Assembly: GCA_034509495.1 (NCBI GenBank)
Contig: CM067518.1
Span: 3,878,528 to 3,942,527 of the forward strand
From: Acestrorhynchus altus
Lineage: Eukaryota; Chordata; Actinopteri; Characiformes; Acestrorhynchidae
Direction of reading: 5' to 3'
Length of the DNA stretch: 64,000 bases
Each line of letters starts with the position of its first letter. The stretch's first letter is position 1. Both the position numbers and the translations under genes were made by a program. The notes below the pieces were generated by a model. That model saw only the letters and a list, made by a program, of their open reading frames with translations. It did not search any database and was not told where the DNA came from. Below, piece after piece: positions 1 to 11,575 of the stretch.

Positions 1-360
1 ATTTATTATTATAGAGTTTTTTTACTGCATTTGCTGGAATGACTGTCTCTACTGGTGTAGTACCTTGTACTAGATTTTGGAACATTGCTGTGAGGATTAG
101 ATTGCATTCAGCAAGAGTATCAGTTAGGAAAAGATGATGAAAAAATGATCACCCCCCCCCCCCAAACTTCCTCTTCCTCAACTCCCCATAAGTACTGGAT
201 GGAACTCCAGTCATTCCAGAGATCACAGTTTTACTGCTGCACTACATTAGGCATGGTGTGTGTATTTGCACATCTGGGGGCAGCTTACAGCTGCTGGATG
301 CATTCATTCCAAGGAGTGTGTACAAACATTTGGATGTATGTTGTACTTCAGACATCAATA
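1..360. repeat. Dispersed repeat family A copy at the left edge
   Basis: Contains CTGGAATGACTGTCTCTACT and GATTAGATTGCATTCAGCAA, mirrored at the right window edge (63925-63998), plus ATTTGCACATCTGGGGGCAG and CATTCATTCCAAGGAGTGTG, which reappear at 2200-2235, 39310-39430, 41380-41790 and 48380-48440. A homopolymer of C sits at 151-163. Non-autonomous, no gene. Confidence 0.55.
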
Positions 361-1159
361 ATGCACTAAAGATGGTTTGTTGGTTCAACAAAAAAAAGAA
401 ACTGCTACCCAGATCCACTTTTACAAAGAATATTTTATTCATGTAGAAAAGATGTCCATATTGGAATGAAGTCAAGTGAATATATTTCATGCATCCTGCT
501 GGCTGGGGTTTTGTTTCCTGAGGTAACTCAGTGTTCTCCACACTGAATGCAGTCATGAGCAGCCTGTGACTGTCCCTGTCCTGAGAGCTGGGAGATTAGC
601 AGAGCTGTCTGTGTGAGGGTGATAGCAGGCCAGCTGTATCTACAGCATGCTCTGATGAAGCATCCAGACTGGAACGGAGCTCAGTGTCTGCATAGGGAGC
701 TGACTGGCAGGAGCATTTATACTGGCAGAGAATATTAACTGGTGAGACAGGTTAATAGACCCTTTTCAAAATATACCCTCTTCATTACTGAGCCTGTAAG
801 TGTATGAGGGCCAGCTTTCACCACTGTATCCTCTCTATTGGCCGTTGGGTGAAGAAATATCTGGTTGCACGTTGACTTCCTTGTTAGGTTCTTCTACAAT
901 GCATTCAGAAACCCTTCAGGCTCTTTTATTTTTGCACATTTTGTTAAACTGCGGCCTGGTGCTGAAATGAAAGACAATTACATTTTTTGGGGCTTCATGG
1001 TCACTTGATTTTGGACTGATAGGTAACCTGAAACCTCATCTGAGACCTTGCCATGCCCACCCACCTATTTTAAGCATTCTTCATCATCTGAAGTGAAACA
1101 CTTACTTAGAAAAGGATTTTTTTTCTCTTCAAAAAAGCATCTAAAGACTGTACGAAACA
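361..1159. other. Intergenic, no gene seen
   Basis: Mostly single-copy-looking sequence. Short open frames only, none resembling a known protein. Confidence 0.6.
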
Positions 1160-1560
1160 AGATTTTCTGATACGATGAAATCATAATTGAACCCCCATAA
1201 AGTCCTGGTTGGTGGATTGCCACAGTGATGGTTGACCTTCTGGATGTTTTTCCCATCTCTACTAGACATCTTCCATTTAGCAATTCTGGAGGCCACTGTG
1301 CTGTTGGGAACATTAGGTGCAGAACTTTTTTATAGCCTTCTCCAGATCTGTGCTCCACACTGTCCTGTCTCTGAACTCTACAGGCAGTTCTATCCTCCTG
1401 ACTTGGTTCTTGCTCTGATTATTAGCTGCAAGAACATCTATAGATATGTGTATGTCTTTCCAAGTCATCTCCAATCAACTGAATTTACCACAGGTGGACT
1501 CCAGTCAAAGTGTGGAAAGATCTCAAAGATGATCAGGAGAAATCAAGGGTGTTCTTAGAG
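1160..1560. mobile_element. Degenerate copy of a common fish interspersed repeat
   Basis: The segment ends CCAATCAACTGAATTTACCA, CAGGTGGACTCCAGTCAAAG and CTCAAAGATGATCAGGAG, a run I recall as a very frequent fish repeat. An open frame of 108 codons across it is not conserved coding sequence as far as I can tell. Confidence 0.5.
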
Positions 1561-1813
1561 GACTTCATTATGGGGTGCCGAGTGCAGACTGTTTGGGGAT
1601 ATTTTAGCACAAGGCCACGACATAACATAACGTGAAGGAAGTGAAAGGGTCTGAAGATTTTCCGAACGTTTCGTACCTTTGCACCTTCGCTCACTGGCCA
1701 TTTCACGATGTGTGTTTATAGGCCATCTGTGACTGCACAGTCTGGGAGCTCTCCGCTCTCGCTTCCATAAATGTGAAAAGGAAATCATAAAACCTGTTCT
1801 GACTGGATATTAT

Positions 1814-1885
1814 TTGTGTGTTAGTTTGTGTTGTGCTGGTCGAGTAGATAAGGCACTGCAGCATTCCTTGGTGCTTTAAATACTG
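1814..1885. mobile_element. Short foldback family B fragment
   Basis: GTGTGTTAGTTTGTGTTGTG then CTGGTCGAGTAGATAAGGCA matches the inner arm of family B at low similarity. Confidence 0.4.
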
Positions 1886-1889
1886 TATA

Positions 1890-2060
1890 TATATATATTC
1901 TTCTTCTTCTTCTTTCGGCTGCTCCCTTTAGGGGTCTCCACATCGGATCATCATATTTATGATCCTCATTACAGTTTTGGCACCGGATGCCCTTCCTGAC
2001 ACAACCCTCACCATTAATCCAGGCTTGGGACAAACTACACCCCTAATGGCTGGTTTATAA
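1890..2060. repeat. SINE-like repeat (family G)
   Basis: A CTT-rich lead, GGCTGCTCCCTTTAGGGGTC, CACATCGGATCATCATATTT and CCGGATGCCCTTCCTGACAC. A second, shorter copy with the same first 40 bases lies at 36570-36680. Confidence 0.6.
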
Positions 2061-2079
2061 ATATGTATATATATTGGCA

Positions 2080-2345
2080 TGTATTGGCCATTTCATTAGA
2101 AACACCTACAGTTAGACATTAAAGATGCTTAGAATTAGGCATAATTCATATTTGTCTCCTCCGGAGAGTCCTATTCTATCGGCAGTACTTCTCTACGGGG
2201 ACTAGAGACGCTGTGCGTGTATTTGCACATCTGTGTCTGCAACTTAACACTTAGCACCCGAGATCCGCACTTCGCAGGCAGTCACATGCTGTTTTCTAGG
2301 CTACAAAACTCAACCTACATGCAGACTCCGATTGAACAACGAGAC
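2080..2345. repeat. Composite of family A and family F fragments
   Basis: 2160-2235 carries the family A segment (CTATTCTATCGGCAGTACTT, TTTGCACATCTGTGTCTGCA). 2248-2345 carries the family F end (CACATGCTGTTTTCTAGGCT). ATTTCATTAGAAACACCTAC at 2091-2110 is a piece of a further fish repeat. Confidence 0.5.
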
Positions 2346-2399
2346 ATACGTACATAAATCCTCAGAACAACTCCTGTGTAATAGATTATTTGGTTCCCT

Positions 2400-3290
2400 C
2401 GCTGCTCAGGAACACTGCTTACAATCAAAAAAAAAAAAAGGCAGTCTTAATGACTGTCACTATAATTGAACAGCTGCAGCTGATGTGATGGCAATGAGCG
2501 CAGCTAAGGGAAGGAGGTGCATCAATTAAACTGACAGCGCAGTGAATCTGGGAGAAAACTAATCTGAATTGAAATACAGACACCGTTTGAGGATGGAGTA
2601 AAGAATGCATCCTGCTCTCGTGCTATAACTTCGGTGTCACCGCAAACACAGATCAGGCGCAGAGGTGTAAACGCACGAGAAGCCGTCCACAGCATGGAAT
2701 TCCTCTTTACAAGGCCGAGCTCTCGTCCGACTGCATGAAAAATCAGCACAGCTGTAAAGTGCATCCTGCTGTACGGAGCGAGGTGTAATGAAGGCATAAT
2801 TCTTTGTCTTTCCGCACAGCGCTGTTATTTTCCTCATGGTCTTGTCTTGTTAGGATCCTGCGTTTGTTATTGCTTTGTCCCACCGAGCCGTTCCGATATC
2901 CCTGGAAACCGATTTAGTGTATTGAAAGTAGAAGTAATAAATGCGTGGAGAGCAGCCTCATAAAGAGAATGAAATCATAAACAAATTGATTCAAACTTGT
3001 CCTCGATCAAATCTCTGCAATAATATTAAAGCATTTATGACTCTGATTATTCACTGAACACCTATGGACTAATCAGAGCCTTGCTTTCCAAATGGATTTA
3101 TGCGTTTGAGTTATTTGTTCCGCAGTAAGTTCTTTTTGGTGGTTAAAACCTGCTGCACAGATTTGATTATATTTCATTTAAAGTTGCCTTCGGTTCCAAC
3201 AGCTTTTATTCATCATCACCAAGACCAAGGTGGGTGAGAACACCAAGGTGGGTGACTCCATTCCAGTTTAATTATGCTGTTTCTAATGAT
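2400..3290. other. Intergenic, low-repeat; candidate conserved non-coding DNA
   Basis: No repeats recognised except an A-run at 2428-2440. 2930-3080 is AT-rich with homeobox-like TAAT/ATTA cores. Candidate only. Confidence 0.4.
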
Positions 3291-3299
3291 AAATGTAAT

Positions 3300-3590
3300 A
3301 ATTAAGTAGACCTTTTGCTTTGATATCCCAGGTGGTTGCTATGGTATTCCCAGCTGGTTGCAATAAAATGTGGCAAATATAAAAAAGTAGTTGTTAGTTG
3401 GTTGCTATTGAGATTTAAGTGGTTGCCAAGTGGTGGATTTGGTGTTGTTTAGTGGTTGCTAGGATATTTCTATGGTGTTCTAGGTGGTTGCTATGGAGTT
3501 GCAATTCCAGTTGGTATTCCAGAAGTGCAGATGTGCAAAATTGGCTATAGTGTTACTAGGTGGTTGCTATGATATTTCAGGTGGCAGAAG
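3300..3590 (+). repeat. GGTTGCTATGG-type minisatellite
   Basis: Imperfect units of about 25-35 bases such as CAGGTGGTTGCTATGGTATT, TAGTGGTTGCTAGGATATTT and CTAGGTGGTTGCTATGGAGT. Non-coding. The same motif forms arrays at 7780-8000, 16870-17000 and, in reverse orientation, 13780-14160 and 51715-52415. Confidence 0.75.
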
Positions 3591-3654
3591 AAAGTGTCTT
3601 TTAAAAATATGATTTACTATTATTATGATTTATTATATAATGGGATGTTGTGTT

Positions 3655-3760
3655 GGGAAACGTTGAGATTCATGGATGAAACGTTGACAAGTACCTCCTA
3701 CAGTAACTAAACATTGTTGCAGACCAAGTACAGCTTCCATGTGCTCCTGTATGAAAAAAG
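3655..3760. mobile_element. Fragment resembling a DNA-transposon coding region
   Basis: The stretch GATGAAACGTTGACAAGTACC followed by AAACATTGTTGCAGACCAAG matches my memory of a conserved stretch inside a Tc1-like transposase gene common in fish. It is very short, broken, and directly followed by a piece of the foldback family. Assignment rests on memory alone. Confidence 0.4.
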
Positions 3761-3815
3761 GAGCTGATCAATTTCCAGTGAATGTAGAAACAAGGAGGTT
3801 GTTTGGTGTAAATAT
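3760..3815. mobile_element. Foldback family B terminal fragment
   Basis: GGAGCTGATCAATTTCCAGT then GAATGTAGAAACAAGGAGGT is the reverse complement style of the outer arm seen at 36740-36790. Confidence 0.45.
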
Positions 3816-3819
3816 GAGC

Positions 3820-4550
3820 AACAATACAGTCACTCGTGGGACCTTTGCTGTGTAAGCCTTTATATGAGACATTAATGTGCAGCATGCTTATGACAGGCAG
3901 CTGCCAGTGGTTTGGAACAAGCATCTGTGTTTGCTGCAGGTGTTCTGGCTCCTGTACTGAGGGCCTGGCATGTCAGCTGTCTCCTCAGCCTGTCCCCAGA
4001 GGCCTGCGGTTTGGAGCATGGCCTGGCTAGCAACTGCTTTAAGTGCACTTGACTGCTATCTGCGCCACACAGGCTTTGCCTACAGGGCAAATTGTTTTCA
4101 GACGATCCCCTTCATACTTTAACAGGCCACTTCTACTGCTCCCACTGGATAGCCTAACAAGCCTGCCAGCTACGTCCACCTCGCTGAGGGGGAATAAACA
4201 ACGTGACAGTTTGTGCCAGGTTATGTAAAGTCCCACAGTGCACAGCAGAAAAACCTGGGTGGACACTAAACCCATTACTTGGTGTATGGGTTTGTGACTT
4301 GGTGCACGGGTCTTTTAGTAGAGATTGCACCAGTCTGACACCTTGTACAGGCACACTCTGGGAAATACAGCTGCCTAAAAGGATCTTGCAATCCTGGATT
4401 TCATTGTAGTTCACCCAATGTGACCCAGTCTGAACAGCCAGATCAGAATGGAACTCTGGAAAAAGCTCGAAAGTAAAGTTTAAGGAAAGCAAAGACACAA
4501 AGAGGTGGACGTGGCTGAATAATGTGTCCCTTTTTACGTTACGTATGCTT
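3820..4550. other. Intergenic, no gene seen
   Basis: Overlapping short open frames on both strands, none convincing. No transposon ends noted. Confidence 0.55.
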
Positions 4551-4554
4551 GAAT

Positions 4555-4711
4555 GCATCCATCCATCCATCCATCCATCCATCCATCCATCTACCTACCC
4601 ACTCCTCACACCCACATTCACACAGGGACTGAACCGAACTCAACCCCACACCACTCCTCACCCACACAAAGACCATACCAAACACAAAGACTGGACTGTA
4701 CCCACCCAGCA

Positions 4712-4745
<34 letters not shown>
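4555..4745. repeat. (CATC)n and (CA)n microsatellites
   Basis: (ATCC)n at 4555-4591 and (AC)n at 4716-4745, separated by CACACCC-rich sequence. Open frames here are repeat artefacts. Confidence 0.95.
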
Positions 4746-4747
<2 letters not shown>

Positions 4748-4789
4748 AGCACACAGGGACTGGGTCATCCCTGTCCTTATCACCAATAT

Positions 4790-5145
4790 TTGCTGCTCAT
4801 TCAGAACTCAGAACTATAAACCCTCTACCTCAGTAACTGCTGTTATCATGCACATCTATATGTTACAGCGTGTTACACGTCTCCGCACCTTATCCTCACC
4901 ATGAACACTTCGTTTCATTATACCCTTCGGTATTGCACCGTCCTGTCCTGTCTGTCAAACTGTCTCTTGTTTACTGTATTTCTTGTATTTATTGTAGTGT
5001 TTGCACTTTATGTCGCCCTGTTGTTTTGCTGCTCCATGTCGCACCTTGGTTCCGGAGGAACGTAATTTCGTTACACTGCGCACCTGTACTCGGATGCAAT
5101 CACAATAAAAAGCCTTGACTTGACTTGACTTGACTTGATCTATCT
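4790..5145 (+). mobile_element. Non-LTR retroelement 3' end with TTGAC tail
   Basis: Contains CCGGAGGAACGTAATTTCG, then GCAATCACAATAAAAAGCC and a (TTGAC)n tail at about 5117-5138. Similar 3' ends with short tandem tails occur on very common fish LINE/SINE copies. It is truncated, with no reading frame recognised upstream. Confidence 0.6.
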
Positions 5146-5390
5146 GCCGGACCACCTGTCCATGCATCCAACCATCCACCCACCCGTCCACTTACCTACC
5201 TATTTACAGAGCCATTGTAGCCTTCTAGCAGAAAGTCCAGTAAGTGTTCTGCTGAAGTCTACAGCCCTATAATTAAATTTGCACCACAGTTCCTTATAAA
5301 CACCAGAGTGTTTCATCCAGTGAGCAATTTCACAGCTAGCCTCCGATTTCCCTCACTATTAGTATAAAACCCCTGCAGTAAGTCACTTCA

Positions 5391-5393
<3 letters not shown>

Positions 5394-5468
<75 letters not shown>

Positions 5469-5519
5469 CAGAGACAGAGAGAGAGAGAGGGGGAGAGGGG
5501 GAGGGAGAGAGAGAGAGAA
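5394..5519. repeat. (TG)n then (GA)n compound microsatellite
   Basis: About 62 bases of TG followed by about 64 bases of GA-rich purine tract. Confidence 0.97.
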
Positions 5520-5738
5520 ATTACTCTGCCAAAGGAACGCAAAGCTTGGCTCAGAGCAGACAGAATGTTCTTGAATGTTGTGTAACACTGGATCATCAAA
5601 AGTCGGAATGTTCCTCACTGTTTCTGATTCCGAATGAGAAGGAGAACAATTTCACTCACTGTGGATTAAACGTGGGCTATAAAAGGTTGCATACAATGTA
5701 CACAAAGGTTTATATGATTGCTGCATGCGCAAACACAC

Positions 5739-5740
<2 letters not shown>

Positions 5741-5789
<49 letters not shown>

Positions 5790-5799
5790 CACACACACA
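5741..5799. repeat. (AC)n microsatellite
   Basis: Pure AC to 5787, then a short interruption. Confidence 0.97.
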
Positions 5800-6529
5800 T
5801 CATAAACAGCCTGCACATCTGGCTCTGGGAAACATACAAGACATGCAACATAAATAATGCATGACCCAAAGTCTCTCTTTGTCTTTTCCATCTTAAAATG
5901 ACAAGCTCTATCTCTGTGTGCCAGGAATAATCCAGACATCCATTTCCACTGTGACGGAGAACGGCTCCCGAACCCAGGACACTGCAGAAACAAAGTAACA
6001 CTGTGTCTCTAAAACCCGCATCCTCCAATCACTGACTCAATCACTCTCTCCAGCCTCGTTTACATAACTGCATGAAGAATTTCTGGAGGCTTTTCAAGAG
6101 GCCTTTTTCATTTTTTGGGAGACGTGGAGATTGACGTGAAGCGGATTTTGATCTCGCCATTTAGCAGTTTCGTCACGAAGCTGCAAGCTCACCCACACGT
6201 CTCTGCAACTCCGAATAACAGTCCTGCCTTCCCCCAGCCAGACAGTAGGTGCAAATAGATCTTCAACAGAAGAAAAACTCTTGCCATGCCCCCCAATTGT
6301 ATACCAAACCATAATTCCAGGTCTGGAAAATACTCCCACCAGCACGAGGTAATTACACTTTATCACTGTATTTAAACATTGTAGAGTGGGAAGGGCGAGA
6401 AGACAGGACATCTCACACCGAGTGCCCGTGGTCAACCAGAAGACAAGAGGGGGCAATGGGCTGCTTCTTAAAATAGACAACAAAATAGTCCACCGGTTGT
6501 ATCAACTCTCCCCAAAAATAACACGCAGC
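5800..6529. other. Intergenic, no gene supported
   Basis: An open frame of 129 codons on the minus strand (6094-6483) has no recognised domain. The start and coding bias are unconvincing. Confidence 0.5.
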
Positions 6530-6916
6530 AAAACTGGTTTAAGTCTTAGAACCCGAGATCTGCACTTATGGGCAGTTTCATTCTGAATTCCAGGCTTCAT
6601 ATCTCAGGATCAGTGTAACCTACAGACATGATACACATATCATAACAAACTACAACTACCTATTAACCTATCCATCGTCGTCTGATGATATATCAGTGAG
6701 TTATCCAGCTAGAACAGCAAAACTTAATTTCCAAATGAACTGAATCCAAGTGTAAATGTCAAAGGAGCCTTCCAGTGCATGTTTACTATGGTGTCCACAT
6801 GTGGACAGCTCCACCTGCATGCAGAGGGGCTGGGGTTGATAACATCACTGATCCAGATTTTGCTTTATACAGAAAAAAAATTGTTGTGTTGAAGTCCTGA
6901 TATGCAATGTTATGGC

Positions 6917-6965
<49 letters not shown>

Positions 6966-7339
6966 TAATAAAGCACATCCGAGTTGGTTTGTACTTTATT
7001 TGGACTACTGTCGAGTTCTCTGTCCAAATTATTATTGCAAATATCCTGTCAATCTAATCATTACAAATAATTAATCATAACTATTGCATTTTCAGTTCAA
7101 AACACTCTTGATGATCAAATTCCAACAGGATTTCATGTATGAGATCTCAAAGAATTTGAGTAGCCTAGAAAACTCTGATAATCGCAATCTCTGGCTTGTG
7201 TGGCTTTCACCGATAAATACTTTTATAATTTGTTGCTGAATCAAAGTACATCAAAATATAAAAACATCCCACAAAAAGGGTTCTAAAGGCTAAGCAGTAG
7301 AATGCATTTATTAAGTATTTTAAGATGTTTTGTTATGGC

Positions 7340-7400
<61 letters not shown>

Positions 7401-7500
7401 CACATCCGGGTTGGTTTGTACTTTATTTGGACTACTGTCAAGTACTCTGACCAAATTATTATTGCAAATATCCTTGTCAATCTAATCATAGTTAGGGTTG
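6530..7500. repeat. Dispersed repeat family F, reverse orientation, with duplicated AAT block
   Basis: Begins TTAGAACCCGAGATCTGCAC and CAGACATGATACACATATCA, as at 14175-14290. An internal block (about 6905-7060) is repeated at about 7330-7490: GTTATGGCA, (AAT)n, GTTGGTTTGTACTTTATTTG, GACTACTGTC, TCTGTCCAAATTATTATTGC. Confidence 0.6.
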
Positions 7501-7779
7501 ACGCGCCTTAACTTTTAGGTCTGCGTAGATGCCCATTTGCTCCCAGGGTTTTGCTCCACCGAGAGCCTCGTTTGAGCTCCACTTCTCAGGATGCCAGCAC
7601 AGGAAAAGTCATGGTCCTGAGGCCAGGTTTGTGCAGTAACCCATAACTAGGAGGGGCTGGAGGTGATGAGCTGCTCTCCGATATAATCAACACCAAACTC
7701 TCCTAAAATCCCTGTTTGACTGCTTCGTCAGCTTTCTAGGTTTGTAAGTTGATTGCTAATGTGTTCCAGATGCAGATGG

Positions 7780-8000
7780 ATGCTATGGTAGTTGCAGTTG
7801 TGTTTCAGGTGGCTGATAAGGTGTTTCTGTTGTTATACTATATGCCAGTCTTGGGTGGTACGTAAGGGATTTTTCATGGTTGCACCTGGTGGTTGCTAGG
7901 ATGGTTATTTCATGTGGTTGCTACAGTATTTTAAATGGGTGCTACTGCGTCTTGGGTGTTGCTGAATGGCTGCTGTGGCATCTCAAGTGGCCACAGGTGG
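7780..8000 (+). repeat. GGTTGCTATGG-type minisatellite, degenerate
   Basis: Units such as CACCTGGTGGTTGCTAGGAT, CATGTGGTTGCTACAGTATT and GAATGGCTGCTGTGGCATCT. More diverged than the array at 3.3 kb. Confidence 0.6.
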
Positions 8001-8731
8001 TTAACAGGGTGTCGTCAAATCATAGCTGTGGTACCTTATGGGGTTGTTTGGGTGTTTAAATGTATTTGTATCATCATGACATAAGTAAACTGATCTGTTG
8101 CTATGAAGAAATCATAGTCCAATCTGAAAGCTGTGTACATAACAGAACATTCTGGAGTAAGAGTTGTTGATATCTTTGCAAAGTGCCATAATTAGGACAC
8201 GTCGTCTGTTTATCCTGACCGTAGGCATCGTGAAAACGGGTTGAAGAGCGAGTCTGTTCTACAGGATTCAGACTGCCTTTGTGAGACAGAGGCACGATGG
8301 GGCCAATCGCCTGCCACTGGCTGTGAGTGCAAATATTCAGCTGCAAAAGAAGCTGACGGACTGTCATAATCAGCTAAAGCAGTCTTTTAGATGGCGGCTG
8401 CTTGAGTTCCAGCAGTTTGGTTGGCAAATTCGGGATTCTCTGCACGCCACCATCAGCCTTTAAGGACCTGACATGTCACAGCATGGGAGACGGCAGACGG
8501 AGCGGATGTTTGAGCTGTGAACAGGCCTTTTCAGAAGAGCTGCACCACAGGCGATTGAAGAGAGAGGCTGTAATCTGAAGGCAAACAGCAACAAGCGCGA
8601 TAAGGTTTAATAATGTAGCAAGTCTTTTTTTACTTTACACCATTTCTCTCAGGCGCACGACAGTATATGAATAGATGATGATCAATGAATAGATGAGGTC
8701 ACAAGGAGGACCTACACATTACAAACACACA

Positions 8732-8732
<1 letters not shown>

Positions 8733-8772
<40 letters not shown>
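8733..8772. repeat. (AC)n microsatellite
   Basis: About 20 AC units. Confidence 0.95.
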
Positions 8773-8775
<3 letters not shown>

Positions 8776-9179
8776 GTGAGGCCTCCATTTATTACTTGGT
8801 CGGCCCTGACCCTATCGCTGGTTCACTGTTTCTCCTTCCTTGAACTCCACAAGACCTGCTGTTTAAGAGATGCTCTTCTGTATTTGTCTAGCCATTATAA
8901 AGTTAAGTATCATACCCTGTATCATGCCTGTTTATTATTTTTCTGCTTCCAACATATCAGGGTCTCTAATGATCTAAGGTTGGTATCTATGGCTATCAAG
9001 GCTGTGTTATTTTAGGGGTGTTCCTGGTGTATCTCAGAAAATGGTTAAAATTCACAAATTTCCAAGTGAATGATGTTGTGTGTTGATGTCAGCGGTGACC
9101 TTTTGGGGTACACAGAAAAAGGAAGGGATACTACTGAGGGATGAATACAAATATTTAAATGTTCTTATTTGTTTACAAG

Positions 9180-9300
9180 GCAAATGGCACCTTTGAGTAG
9201 CCTAGGATCTCCTGAATGTAACAACATCTGACACGTGACTGTCTCCTATAAATACTCTCCTCGTTTTTTTGGTGGATAAAAGTATGTCGAACTATGAAAA
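9180..9300. repeat. Dispersed repeat family F fragment
   Basis: CCTAGGATCTCCTGAATGTA, GTGACTGTCTCCTATAAATA and GGATAAAAGTATGTCGAAC match 35030-35115. Confidence 0.55.
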
Positions 9301-10264
9301 CGTCTGCTCTAATTTTTGTACATGGATTGTTGTGCTTGTGGTAGTGAACAGCACAGTGAAAACACACACAATAGAAGAGCTGGGAAGCTCCCAGATCGCA
9401 ATTAGGGGTTATGCGCGTTGCTCAAGTCCAATCAGCTTTGGATTAAACCCAAGCTGCTGCTCTAACCTGAAAGCCACATCTGCCTCAAGTGTAAAGGTGA
9501 TGTAAGTATGGATATTGTATCAGTAAATGCAAAAGCAAGTCTGTTTGACATTTATTTAATAACTAATCATTTTGATCAGTGATTTCCATAATGATAAGGA
9601 TGATGAGGCCTCATTCCCCTGTTAAGCAGTCGAATATATTTGGACATTGCAAGCAGACAGAGACTCTATACTAACACGGCGATGATGCTCAGATGGTTTC
9701 TGAAACAGTGTGAAACAGCTCTCTTGAAAAAGGAACAAGGTTCATATTGCCTCATTACTGAGGTGATGGAAAGATCTGTTCGCCAGTGAAAGGGTTACAT
9801 TACCAGCCAGAGAACAGATGATTCATCATGATGCCATTCATTTCAGATCTTTCTGAATCTTATCTGATGCCTCCTGAAAGCCTGTTCTGCAGAGCGCCGT
9901 AAAAAAAAAAGCCTTGGTCAAATGAAGACTGTCAGATTTGATTATTATTTCCTGCAGATCCAGAACAAATGCAGTCCCCTGGCTTGCATGGAAGTGTTCA
10001 GAGTTGACAGTCACCATGTGGTCTTGGATCCAGTCCAGACAGGATGCCATCCCTCAAGCCGAGGCAAGACGAGCCAACAAAAACGAGCGAAAGCACTGAA
10101 TTCGAAGTTTTGCTGGATGTCCTCAGCAGATCTTTATACAGGCTTGGTGAAAATTTCAAAAGGTGAAAATTAAGGGACATTTTTCGAAAAGTGCCAACCA
10201 GGCCTTAAAGCAACAGATCCATAAACATGACAAATGTACACAGTTTTTTCTAACCCATATGTAG

Positions 10265-10400
10265 TCCGTTTTCAACCCTGGTCCTGGAGGCACCCCTGCC
10301 CTGAATGTTTTAGCTTTAACACACCCCTGCAACACACCCCGGGCTTGATAATGAGTTGTACTCGGGTGTATTTGGGGCAGGGAAAGGTCTAAAATATGTG
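10265..10400. repeat. Interspersed repeat fragment (family H type)
   Basis: GTTTTCAACCCTGGTCCTGG then AGGCACCCCTGCCCTGAATG is the usual head of this fish repeat. Related pieces are at 49185-49310, 50560-50690 and 58885-59050. Confidence 0.5.
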
Positions 10401-11425
10401 TTTTTTGTGGCTTTGTGAAGGACAATCATGACCTCTGCTTGCATTGCCTGGCAATGTAACAGCTCATGCTAGACATGTAGGATAGTATAAAATTGTGTAA
10501 ATAATATATTTGTATATAATATTAATTTTAGAACAATAACAAAAACACTGTAATTTTATATTTATTCCTGACTCTTCCCTGATAGCGTTGCCATGCTAAC
10601 ATGCTAATGGTCTAACAGACTAGCATTACACCATATGGGGGAAGAGGGAGGCCCATCTTCACCCCCAGAGAGAGTGAGTCCAGTTGTTCTCTCTGGAACT
10701 CCTGGCCATGGATGACTATGACACTGCTGTGATTGGTGGGCTGATTAGTGGGAATACTAATAATTAGTCATTCTGTTGTTTATTAGCTGCGAACGTCTCA
10801 TATGTTAAGAGGAGCATATTTGATTTGATTGAACTGAACGTAAGATGGATTGAGCATGTCTCATGCAGGGCCTGGGGTGCACTCAGAGAATACGGGTGGC
10901 GGGAAAGCGAGGGCACAGGTCAATTGGCTGCTATCCGTGTGCATTTCCCCTCACATGGCAGGTGAGTTCAGACACCGTACTGACTGTCACACACCGGTGC
11001 ACATCACATGCAGCTTATGGCTAATCCTGCCTTAAAACCACTTTCCTTCCCCTGAATAAACGGCAAGCCTTTCTTCTTACACGAGCACAGGAACAGATGC
11101 ACTTGCACTGGCATGTGAACACACAGGCACGCAGGGAAGCAGAAATGCACGTGGTTGTCTCCTACACACACACACACACAAAAAATTTAACCGTGAAAAG
11201 ACTATTTTCAAATTTATCTTCCTTCATTTGCACACTATTTAAGAAGTGTGTTTAAGACTTGGCTGGTAATGTAGTCAAAGTTTCACTGCATTTGTCTGGA
11301 TGCTTCTTTAATTACTAGGGTTTTGTCTCGGCCTGGGGATTCTCTCAAACCTACCCCAGCAGCATCTTGTAAAGAACTCACTCTGGATTGAAGGTGACAT
11401 CATACCTTTTTGTCATATGTACTTG
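10401..11425. other. Intergenic, no gene seen
   Basis: Contains GTTGCCATGCTAACATGCTA (10588-10607) of the kind seen in fish simple dispersed repeats, and a short (AC)n plus A-run at 11164-11185. Confidence 0.5.
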
Positions 11426-11429
11426 TCCA

Positions 11430-11575
11430 GTACAACAAAATTCTCATCATTGTAAATCACAGCTGGCAAAATTGGGGTCTAAGCACAGGGTCACCCCTGA
11501 ACCAGCGAGGCTTAAAGGTCTCGCTCAAGAACCACAAAGTCTGTATTGAACCCACAACCGTGTGATCAACCCTAT
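11430..11575. repeat. SINE-like fragment related to the one in mul1 intron 4
   Basis: GGGGTCTAAGCACAGGGTCA, AGGTCTCGCTCAAGAACCAC and GTATTGAACCCACAACCGTG. It directly precedes the LINE remnant. Confidence 0.5.

Larger units (their letters stand above)
8005..10260. other. Intergenic, largely single-copy
   Basis: Apart from the (AC)n run and the family F fragment I see no repeat. 8220-8470 and 9650-9850 look low-repeat. No gene recognised. Confidence 0.5.

Noticed and set aside
1232..1558. 108-codon plus-strand frame
   Set aside because: It overlaps a degenerate dispersed repeat and shows no protein family signature.
4524..4904. 126-codon frame with HPSIHPSIHPS
   Set aside because: A product of (CATC)n and (CA)n repeats.
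5399..5857. 152-codon frame starting in (TG)n
   Set aside because: Its two ends are TG/GA and CA microsatellites with no conserved part.
6094..6483. 129-codon minus-strand frame
   Set aside because: No recognisable domain, no splice or promoter context, and ordinary codon composition. Could be chance.
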